Source of the DNA: Phormidium ambiguum IAM M-71
GTDB lineage: Bacteria > Cyanobacteriota > Cyanobacteriia > Cyanobacteriales > Aerosakkonemataceae
Direction: 5' to 3'
Length of the DNA stretch: 40,652 bases
Assembly: GCF_001904725.1 (NCBI RefSeq)
Contig: NZ_MRCE01000054.1
Coordinates: forward strand, 1-40,652
Shown here: positions 33,751 to 40,652 of the stretch, piece after piece
Layout: each line of letters starts with the position of its first letter
Position numbering within the stretch: the stretch's first letter is position 1
The notes under the pieces: generated by a model
The model's database searches: none
Seen by the model: only the letters and a program-made list of their open reading frames with translations
What the model was told of the DNA's origin: nothing
Made by a program: the position numbers and the translations under genes

Positions 33751-35480
33751 TCAAACTTGCCAAAAAACTGCCTCCTAAAAAGTACTGGAATCCTGACAAA
33801 CTATTTATCTGGTGTACGCAGTACAAATCTTTTCGCTGGATGTATGCTGGGATTAGAATCGGGGCAAGTGTGGGTTTTACACTTTTTGGGCTAATCAGTC
33901 CGCTTGTATCTCACCTTGAATTTAATGTAATACATGAAAATAGTCTAACTCGAAAGATTTACAATCCGAGAATGATTATAATTGGTACTCTGTTTAATGC
34001 TGGAATGGGTGCTTTTACTGGGAGTTTAATTGGTGGTGGAATTGCTTTAATTGGCTTAAAAGTTACCAAGAAAGATGAAGAGATTGAAGAAAAATTTGTG
34101 CGAGGTTCTAAGTTTGCTATTTTACCAGAAGCTCAAGCTCTTATTTCTTTACAGGAGAAGAAGAAAAACTATCCCAGAATTCGGATTGGAAAATTACAGA
34201 TGGCTTCAACTAATGATTATGGTGGCTATTTGTTAATTGGTAAACCTGGTACTGGGAAAAGTTTGGTACTTCGGGAAATTGTGGAGGTTTTACATGAACG
34301 AATTCTAGCAGGGCATCGGGTGAGGGCGATCGTCTTAGACAGCAATGGTGATTTTATTTCCACTCACTATCGTCCCGGTTTTGACTTGATATTTAATCCC
34401 GATGACGCACGTTCAATTAAGTGGAGTCATTCTTGTGAGCCAGAGGCATTAATTAGTAAAATTGCTAATTCCTTAGTCCCAACTTCTGTGCATGGTGAGC
34501 CTTTTTGGACTCAATCAGCACAGATGTTACTCGCTGATATGTTCAGTTTTATTAAGAAGAATTCGGGGATTTGGAAAGCTCTAACTCACCCGGATAACAA
34601 GAATATTTTGGCTCGGGAATTGGGAGCTAGAGGATTGATTTCTGTGCAATTTTTCAATCCCAATGATAATAGCGAGAATCGAACATTACAGGGAATTATG
34701 GCGAATTTACCTAGTAATTTAGGTTTTTATAAGAATCTACCTGACCCTGACCCAGACAAGGAAATGTTTTCTTTTTTTAGGTGGGGCAAAGCTAATACTC
34801 CTGATAATTGGGATGGTCGTTGGATTTATCTGCCTCGGTATCGGCATAATAGCGATACTTGGAATGGGCTACATAGGGTAATCTTAAATCTGGCGATTCA
34901 AGGGTTATTAAGTAATGAAACTGATTGCGAAACTTGGGTAATTGCTGATGAGTTTCCTAACTTGGGAAAAATCGAAAGCATCCCCACAGCATTACTTTCT
35001 GAAGGACGAAAAAGCGGCGGTTTTTTTGTGGGGGCAATCCAGGTTATTTCTCAGCTTGAGCGTAATTATGGACGAGATGATACGGAAACAATTTTGGCGA
35101 CTTTGGGAACTAAAATTGTTTTTAATACTGTCGATCCTGATAGTGCTAGTCGCTTATCTCGAATTATTGGAACTCAGGAAGTTTTACAGCTTAATCGCAG
35201 TTATCAACCCGATGGCGAAACTGTCACTGGAATGGGTAAAACTTTGCGAGAAAAAGTGCTAATTCATCCGTCTGAGATTATGAATTTGCAACAGCTTAAA
35301 GCTTATGTGATTAGTCCCAGCGCTCCTACTACAATGGTTAGTGTGCCAATCAAGAAATACGAAAAAATTAATGCTAATTATGTGAGTGCCTACCCAGAAG
35401 AAATTCGGGAAGTAGAGTTATCTCGCTCTGTGCGAAAGGTGCCAACGGAAGGTGTTACTAATGACGAGGGTGTAACTTAA
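33663..35480 (+). CDS. Second type IV coupling protein, TraD/TrwB-like
   Basis: A 605-aa ATPase with two N-terminal membrane segments (about 55-80 and 103-130). Walker A is GKPGTGKS (193-200); Walker B is WVIADEF with D429-E430. The stretches IVLDSNGDFISTHY and FDLIFNPDDARSIKW are typical of the TraD/TrwB branch, and SGGFFVGAIQVISQLERNYG follows. It lies directly behind the relaxase and is likely its cognate pump, while the protein at 19807 belongs to the VirD4/TraG branch. Start at ATG 33663; a later start would lose the hydrophobic N-terminus. The C-terminus is short and hydrophilic. Confidence 0.85.
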   Translation: MQQQKQQNPEGKKPGGIEENSTIRQLKSVVKLAKKLPPKKYWNPDKLFIWCTQYKSFRWMYAGIRIGASVGFTLFGLISPLVSHLEFNVIHENSLTRKIYNPRMIIIGTLFNAGMGAFTGSLIGGGIALIGLKVTKKDEEIEEKFVRGSKFAILPEAQALISLQEKKKNYPRIRIGKLQMASTNDYGGYLLIGKPGTGKSLVLREIVEVLHERILAGHRVRAIVLDSNGDFISTHYRPGFDLIFNPDDARSIKWSHSCEPEALISKIANSLVPTSVHGEPFWTQSAQMLLADMFSFIKKNSGIWKALTHPDNKNILARELGARGLISVQFFNPNDNSENRTLQGIMANLPSNLGFYKNLPDPDPDKEMFSFFRWGKANTPDNWDGRWIYLPRYRHNSDTWNGLHRVILNLAIQGLLSNETDCETWVIADEFPNLGKIESIPTALLSEGRKSGGFFVGAIQVISQLERNYGRDDTETILATLGTKIVFNTVDPDSASRLSRIIGTQEVLQLNRSYQPDGETVTGMGKTLREKVLIHPSEIMNLQQLKAYVISPSAPTTMVSVPIKKYEKINANYVSAYPEEIREVELSRSVRKVPTEGVTNDEGVT

Positions 35481-35485
35481 CTCCC

Positions 35486-35626
35486 TTGGACTGGGAAATA
35501 TTTGTGGTAGCATCCAGTTTTTTTGCTCTTGCGTATTGTCGCACTCATTGGCAGGAAGCTGAATTGTTGGAAGTGCGATCGTCTCAGTTCCCCTCCGATA
35601 CTTCCGAATTGAACCCAGAAGCTTGA
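35486..35626 (+). CDS. Possible 46-aa membrane-associated small protein
   Basis: A TTG at 35486, 5 bp after the TraD-like stop, opens LDWEIFVVASSFFALAYCRT and continues HWQEAELLEVRSS to a TGA. A hydrophobic helix followed by a charged helix looks like real protein. No Shine-Dalgarno is visible and the family is unknown. Confidence 0.3.
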   Translation: MDWEIFVVASSFFALAYCRTHWQEAELLEVRSSQFPSDTSELNPEA

Positions 35627-35758
35627 GGGTAGCATTCCTGCACCACTACCACACAGGAAGCAAGCTGTGGAGGCATCTAATGCCACAAAGAATCTATCGA
35701 CAAACTCTCAAAATGAGGAGTGAAGGGAGTAAGTTGGTGATAGCGAGCAAAAAAGTCT

Positions 35759-38700
35759 ATGAATTCAATTAGAACAATACCAGAACTGGGTCAATTAGTT
35801 AAAGTGCGATCGCGCCAATACGTCGTCACCGACATTCGCAAGAGTGCCATACCTGCTAATCCTGTCGTAAGAGGAACAGAACGACCGGAGAACCTGGTTA
35901 CACTTTCCTCTGTAGAAGATGATGCTTTAGGGGAAGAATTACAAGTAATCTGGGAATTAGAGCCGGAAGCTGTGATTCGCGAACGGATGGAACTACCCCA
36001 ACCTACAGCTTTTGATGAACCCGCCAAATTAGATGCTTTTTTAGATGCAGTCCGCTGGGGTGCAGCTTCCACTGCTGATATTCGGACTCTCCAATCTCCC
36101 TTTCGCAGCGGTATCGACATCGAAGATTATCAACTTGACCCCGTTGTGCGTGCCATTCAAATGCCCCGTGTTAACCTACTAATTGCTGATGACGTAGGTT
36201 TGGGGAAAACCATCGAGGCGGGACTGGTAGCGCAGGAATTAACCATTCGTCATCGTTGCCGTCGCATCTTAATTATCTGCCCTTCAGCGTTGCAAATTCA
36301 ATGGCGCGACCAAATGCGAGATAAATTTGGTTTAGACTTTCGCATTGTGGATAGTAACTTAATGAAAGAGTTGCGACGTTCTCGCGGAATTCATGTTAAT
36401 CCTTGGCAACATTTTCCTAGATTAATTACTTCGATCGATTTTATCAAACGCGATCGCCCCCTACGCCTATTCCGCGAACTTCTCCCTGCCGAAGGTGAAC
36501 CCCTCTATCCCCGTCGTTTTGATTTGTTAATAGTAGATGAAGCGCACAATGTTGCACCATCAGGCGGCGGAAAATATGCAGTTGATTCCCTGCGAACTGC
36601 CACAATTAGATTATTAGTTCCTCATTTTGAACACAAATTATTTTTAACTGCAACTCCCCATAACGGTTATCCCGAAAGTTTCACCGCCTTACTAGAACTT
36701 TTAGATTCCCAACGATTTGCTAGAGGTGTTTCTCCTGATAAAAAACAACTGCAAGTTGTCATGGTAAGACGACTAAAACAGGAGATGCAAAACTGGGATG
36801 GTTCTCCTTTATTTCCCGTGCGAAAATTAGAACCTATTTTAGTAGATTATCCCGCCGCTGAACGCAGAGCACACGCAGCTTTAAAACGTTACACCGAATT
36901 GCGTTGTAAAGGTGTGGCAGATAATACGGAAAAATATGCCACTGAATTTGTTTTGAAATTGTTAAAGAAACGCTTGTTTTCTTCACCCGAAGCTTTTGCG
37001 ATTACCTTAGCCCAGCACGAACAATCTTTAACTAATGCCCGTCGTCGCACTACCAGTTTATCACGACCAACGGAGGGAATTTTACGCCGTCAATTAGAGC
37101 AAGTTGAAGAAGAATTTGCGGATGATGCAGTTTATGAAGAAGCAACGGATGAAGCTATTACTAATACTACCAGATTGTTTCGCCAACTTTCGCCGGAAGA
37201 ACAACAATTATTACAAGAAATGCGACAATGGGCAGAAGATGCAGCTAGGCGATCGGATACCAAAGCTAAAGAGTTATTGAATTGTATTTTTACTCATATT
37301 AAACCGAATGGGGAATGGTCAAATCAACGGGTAATTATTTTCACCGAATATCGGGCTACTCAAAAATGGTTGTATAACTTGTTAGCAACAGAAAATTTAG
37401 TGGAAGGGGAAAGATTGATGACCCTTTATGGTGGTATGGTGTCGGAAGAACGGGAAAAAGTTAAAGCTGCTTTTCAAACTAATCCTGACATTTCCCCTGT
37501 GCGAATTTTACTGGCAACTGATGCTGCTTCGGAAGGTTTAGATTTACAGAATTATTGTTCAAAATTGATTCATTATGAGATTCCTTGGAATCCGAATCGC
37601 ATGGAACAGCGGAATGGGAGAATTGACCGTCACGGACAAAAAGCTAAAGAAGTTTTAGTATACCATTTTGTCGGTAAAGATTACCAACAGAATTCTATAT
37701 CAGGAACTAAACCGGGGGAATTAGAAGGCGATTTAGAATTTTTAATGCGTGCGGCATTAAAAGTTAATAATATTAGAGAAGATTTGGGTAAAGTCGGCCC
37801 AGTGATTGCCCAACAGGTAGAAGAGGCGATGTTAGGATATCGCACAAATTTAGATACTAGCAAAGCAGAACGGGAATCGGAACCTGTACGGCGAATGTTG
37901 AAATTTGAGCGAAAGGTAAGAGAGCAAATTGAGAAATTGCGGGAACAATTAAACGAAACTCGGCAGAATTTACGGTTAACTCCTGATAATATTGAAGCGG
38001 TAGTTAAGATTGGGTTAGAATTAGCAGAACAACCGCCATTAATCGAAGCTGAAATAGAAGGTTTATCGGGAAAAGCTTTTTATTTACCTCCTTTAAAAAG
38101 CAGTTGGGCGGCGTGTAGTGAAGGGTTAGCCCATCCGCATACAAAAGAGATTCGTGCGATCGCATTCGATCCAGAATTATGTCAAGGTAGAGATGATATC
38201 GTCTTAGCCCATTTAAACCACCGCTTAGTACAAATGTGTTTGCGTTTGTTGCGGGCAGAAGTTTGGTCTGAGGATGGGAAAAAAGGCTTAAATCGAGTTA
38301 CGGCGAGGTTAGTTTCTCCTACTTCTGGATTAGAAACTCCGGCTGTAGTTGCTTATGGCAGATTGGTGATTTTAGGAAGTGACCAACAGCGGTTACATGA
38401 AGAAGTAATTACGGCAGGGGGTGTTTTGAAAGATGGTAAATTTACTAAGTTGAAAGTGATGCAATTACAAACGGCGTTAGGTGCAATTTTACCGAAAGTG
38501 CCACCAGAAAATATAATCGAAAAAGCGGTAAAACTTTGGCCTAGTTACAAAGATGAATTGTTGAATAGTTTGCAGGTGAGAATGAGTGAGAGAACTGCTA
38601 GTTTGCAACGAGATTTACAAAATCGTGCAGATAAAGAAGTAGCAGATATTACGGCTATTTTAACTGAGTTACAGCACAGTATTGAGAAGGAATTAGAGGA

Positions 38701-38908
38701 ACCAGAATTTAAACAATTGGAGTTATTCAATACAGAAGAAAAATCGCAGTTTGAGCGAAATGTCAATAGTTTGAGGTTGAGGCTTGAGCAAATTCCGCGT
38801 GAGATTGAACAGGAAAGTGCGATAATTCGATCGCGTTTTGCCAATCCAACTCCCCGATTGTTTCCTTTAGCAGTAACCTACTTAATTCCCCAAAAACTAA
38901 CAAGATAG
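35759..38908 (+). CDS. SNF2-type helicase resembling DrmD of DISARM
   Basis: A 1049-aa SF2 ATPase of the SNF2/RapA type. Motif I is DDVGLGKTIEAG (G147 to T151), motif II is DEAH (260-263), and motif VI is QRNGRIDRHGQ (617-627). The N-terminal 60 residues (LGQLVKVRSRQYVVTDI, LSSVEDDALGEELQVIWE) match the beta-rich start of DrmD, the SNF2 helicase of class 1 DISARM, and the total length agrees. The C-terminal 300 residues are a charged coiled coil. DISARM restricts phage DNA; DrmD is thought to translocate on DNA. A PLD-type gene follows 69 bp downstream, but the methylase and the drmA/drmB genes are not in the window, so this may be an incomplete or separate helicase-PLD system. Confidence 0.75.
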   Translation: MNSIRTIPELGQLVKVRSRQYVVTDIRKSAIPANPVVRGTERPENLVTLSSVEDDALGEELQVIWELEPEAVIRERMELPQPTAFDEPAKLDAFLDAVRWGAASTADIRTLQSPFRSGIDIEDYQLDPVVRAIQMPRVNLLIADDVGLGKTIEAGLVAQELTIRHRCRRILIICPSALQIQWRDQMRDKFGLDFRIVDSNLMKELRRSRGIHVNPWQHFPRLITSIDFIKRDRPLRLFRELLPAEGEPLYPRRFDLLIVDEAHNVAPSGGGKYAVDSLRTATIRLLVPHFEHKLFLTATPHNGYPESFTALLELLDSQRFARGVSPDKKQLQVVMVRRLKQEMQNWDGSPLFPVRKLEPILVDYPAAERRAHAALKRYTELRCKGVADNTEKYATEFVLKLLKKRLFSSPEAFAITLAQHEQSLTNARRRTTSLSRPTEGILRRQLEQVEEEFADDAVYEEATDEAITNTTRLFRQLSPEEQQLLQEMRQWAEDAARRSDTKAKELLNCIFTHIKPNGEWSNQRVIIFTEYRATQKWLYNLLATENLVEGERLMTLYGGMVSEEREKVKAAFQTNPDISPVRILLATDAASEGLDLQNYCSKLIHYEIPWNPNRMEQRNGRIDRHGQKAKEVLVYHFVGKDYQQNSISGTKPGELEGDLEFLMRAALKVNNIREDLGKVGPVIAQQVEEAMLGYRTNLDTSKAERESEPVRRMLKFERKVREQIEKLREQLNETRQNLRLTPDNIEAVVKIGLELAEQPPLIEAEIEGLSGKAFYLPPLKSSWAACSEGLAHPHTKEIRAIAFDPELCQGRDDIVLAHLNHRLVQMCLRLLRAEVWSEDGKKGLNRVTARLVSPTSGLETPAVVAYGRLVILGSDQQRLHEEVITAGGVLKDGKFTKLKVMQLQTALGAILPKVPPENIIEKAVKLWPSYKDELLNSLQVRMSERTASLQRDLQNRADKEVADITAILTELQHSIEKELEEPEFKQLELFNTEEKSQFERNVNSLRLRLEQIPREIEQESAIIRSRFANPTPRLFPLAVTYLIPQKLTR

Positions 38909-38977
38909 TTGACTTAAATAATTCATGCAATCTTTTAAAATAAACGGGTAATTGTGTAATTTGGTTAAAGGTGGAAC

Positions 38978-40243
38978 ATGAACTTAGATATTGAATTAAT
39001 ACCGTCAGTCGAACATTCTAGTATCAAAACAAGACTGGAAACAAGTTTAAATAAATGTCAGAATGTTAAAGGAGCAGTTGCTTATTGGACAATTGATACT
39101 GCATTTGTTACTGGATTAGCAGAAGTTCTTCAGAGAGAAGATTCTTATTATTGCATTGACATACACAAACCTACTAATATTGATTATTTAGCTGAGTTTA
39201 AAAAACTGGATTCTAATATCTTCTTGCATGATTACGAACTAAAGTCGAATTCCCAAAATTATGAATTAGAAATGCAGCAAAAAAATCCTTATTTGCTGCA
39301 TTCAAAAATGATTCTTTTTGAGCTACCTGATTACAAGGTTGAAATTTGGGTAGGTAGTCACAATTTTACCCAACGTGCCATTAGAGGCGTTAATATCGAA
39401 TCTTCAATTATTATTAGAACTAACCAAAATAGTAAGATATACAGTGATGTATTAAAATATCTTACTTTTATCAAAGATAACTGCATTCCCTTCGATCTTA
39501 AAGATGTAGATTTTTATAAGTTGTTGCAAGGTGAATATGAAGAAGATACGGGCTCTTGGGTTTTAGAGTTAGTTGGCGAAAATGCCGCTAACCTTGTAGA
39601 TGAAAAAATGATACAGTTACTAGGTGTTGATAGTAAGGACTTAATCGATAGATTGGGTCAAGAAATTATTATTCAAATTTTGAATTTAGATGATGAGAAA
39701 GAATATATCTATAAAGCTGAAGTTTTACAAGCAGGAGAAATGAATTTGCAGAATTCCAAGTCATTTGGAATTACATTTTCTCCTAGAAGATATGCTGTGC
39801 GTGGTACAGATAAAATTCCATATTTGAGGAAGGAACAAGAAATAAGCCAGACTCTTCTCCAAGAACACAATTACTATATTAACTTAGAAATAATTGAACC
39901 GTTGATTGATTACAAGGTTTATTATAAACCGATAAGAAGTAAATATAACTGGACTGAAATAACAGATCCACCTCATTTGCTAAGAATGAATCAGGAAGAT
40001 CGAGATTTACTATTCCAGAAACAATCAAAGCCTATTAAGCGTTCTGATAAAAAACCAATACAGCTTACAGAGTTTTCTTTAAAAACAATTTCTCAAAGCA
40101 GTAGGAAACAGTTAAAATCTTACTATGGTAGCCCATCCAATAATCTTCTTGCTTTACCGGGCAGCTTTGATGAAACACCTAAAGAAATTCAAAGAAAAAG
40201 AATTTTGACTAAAAGAATAGTGAAGCCTGCTAATAAAGATTAA
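38978..40243 (+). CDS. PLD-family phosphodiesterase-like protein next to the SNF2 helicase
   Basis: A 421-aa protein. The HxK motif H108-S109-K110 (LLHSKMILFELPD, with D118) followed by VGSHNFTQRAIRGVN is a PLD active-site half. Only one clear HKD-type motif is visible, so it may work as a dimer, as PLD nucleases of the DrmC kind do. It is longer than usual DrmC; residues 150-421 are an unassigned C-terminal region ending in a basic tail (RKRILTKRIVKP). GGTGG lies 4 nt before the ATG. Its place 69 bp behind the SNF2-type gene suggests an operon in which it supplies the nuclease or end-trimming activity. This role is inferred. Confidence 0.65.
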   Translation: MNLDIELIPSVEHSSIKTRLETSLNKCQNVKGAVAYWTIDTAFVTGLAEVLQREDSYYCIDIHKPTNIDYLAEFKKLDSNIFLHDYELKSNSQNYELEMQQKNPYLLHSKMILFELPDYKVEIWVGSHNFTQRAIRGVNIESSIIIRTNQNSKIYSDVLKYLTFIKDNCIPFDLKDVDFYKLLQGEYEEDTGSWVLELVGENAANLVDEKMIQLLGVDSKDLIDRLGQEIIIQILNLDDEKEYIYKAEVLQAGEMNLQNSKSFGITFSPRRYAVRGTDKIPYLRKEQEISQTLLQEHNYYINLEIIEPLIDYKVYYKPIRSKYNWTEITDPPHLLRMNQEDRDLLFQKQSKPIKRSDKKPIQLTEFSLKTISQSSRKQLKSYYGSPSNNLLALPGSFDETPKEIQRKRILTKRIVKPANKD

Positions 40244-40262
40244 AGTTGGATTTTTAAAGCTA

Positions 40263-40592
40263 ATGCTACTAAATCGTAAATTCAACTATGAAATTAGCTT
40301 ATTTTCTGGTGTAGATTTTACCGTTGATGCTCAACAAGGGTTAAACGGCTTTTGTGATTTTATCATTAGTTCATCAAAGGAACAGTTCTTTGTTCGCTCT
40401 CCAGTAATTACACTGGTAGAAACAAAGAATGAAAACTAAAAATCTGGGTTAGCACAGTGTATTGCCGAAATGGTAGCAGCACAGTTATTTAACGAACAAC
40501 AAGGGAATGAAATTAAAAGGATTTATGGAGTGATTACCATTGGCACAATTTGGCAATTCTTAAAATTAGAGTCAAAAGTGATATCGATCTAA
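40263..40592 (+). pseudogene. Decayed PD-(D/E)xK-like cyanobacterial protein fragment
   Basis: The frame reads MLLNRKFNYEISLFSGVDF, then NGFCDFIIS and LVETKNEN, then an in-frame TAA (40437-40439). It continues [20 protein letters not shown] and [18 protein letters not shown] to a second stop at 40592. The intact cyanobacterial relatives are about 200 aa and read straight through as TKNENxKSGL. CDFII with ETK fits a D...ExK nuclease core. The N-terminal part is missing, and near the end the frame for IDLSEY has shifted by one base. The gene is therefore disabled in several ways. Confidence 0.7.
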
Positions 40593-40652
40593 GCGAGTAA
40601 GTAGTCGGACAAAAGAAAACGAGACTGTGTTAAATTGTGCAACACAGGGAAG

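Noticed and set aside
35666-35791. Small ORF starting at an ATG near 35679 that runs into the start of the SNF2 gene
   Set aside because: About 30 codons, no ribosome-binding site and no protein-like pattern; it overlaps the leader of the helicase gene.
1-40652. CRISPR arrays, tRNA and rRNA genes
   Set aside because: No regularly spaced direct repeats with unique spacers and no recognisable tRNA or rRNA sequence were found. The 9-bp array at 24476 is an operator, not a CRISPR.

Overview
The window looks like part of a large conjugative plasmid, or an integrated conjugative element, of a cyanobacterium. GCGATCGC (HIP1) octamers are frequent, for example near 839 and 1492. Several genes resemble cyanobacterial plasmid families. 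There are no rRNA, tRNA or core housekeeping genes. Dense conjugation genes sit beside a partition-type gene, a toxin-antitoxin pair and several blocks that look like defence systems.

Left end (1-1220): the first 14 codons of an IS630-type transposase, then a decayed plasmid 3'-5' exonuclease / DNA polymerase I-type gene on the minus strand. That gene is broken by an 8-bp tandem duplication near its start and ends beside the IS at its other end.

Defence operon 1 (1188-9421): three tightly packed genes with the order and motifs of a pPIWI-RE cassette. They encode a PD-(D/E)xK nuclease with a zinc finger and an N-terminal HTH, a DinG-type iron-sulphur helicase, and a 1085-aa PIWI-like protein. 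A good promoter overlapped by an inverted repeat precedes them.

9422-18805: a 690-bp gene-poor stretch, a Tyr/Gly-rich small protein, and a secreted transglycosylase-like conjugation protein that is cut off at a sharp chimeric junction near 12294. A five-gene block follows (12295-18805): a 5'-truncated membrane/coiled-coil protein, a HerA/FtsK-like ATPase, a protein with a MshEN-like (GspE N-terminal) domain plus HEAT-like repeats and no ATPase domain, and two small helical proteins. I do not recognise this block as a named system, so it is the best candidate for something undescribed.

18881-28182: a VirD4-type coupling protein, a VapBC pair, a ParB-like protein, and a divergent 54-aa ribbon-helix-helix gene that was easy to miss, with a 9-bp iterated operator. 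An RHH-like plus PAS-like pair and several plasmid genes of unknown function follow, one with an apparent frameshift at a G run.

28302-35480: MobC-like protein, a large relaxase-primase-helicase fusion, a coiled-coil membrane protein and a second, TraD-like coupling protein. This is the DNA-processing half of the conjugation machinery.

35759-40592: a SNF2-type helicase resembling DrmD of DISARM, followed by a PLD-family protein but with no other DISARM genes in view, then a decayed fragment of a PD-(D/E)xK-like cyanobacterial family.

An 18-22 bp palindrome, AATGGAAAATTTTCCATT, occurs four times (1100, 9892, 21718, 23943). Two copies bracket the pPIWI-RE operon. A different short palindrome, TTGTA-NN-TACAA, lies just before the start codons of two conjugation-region genes.
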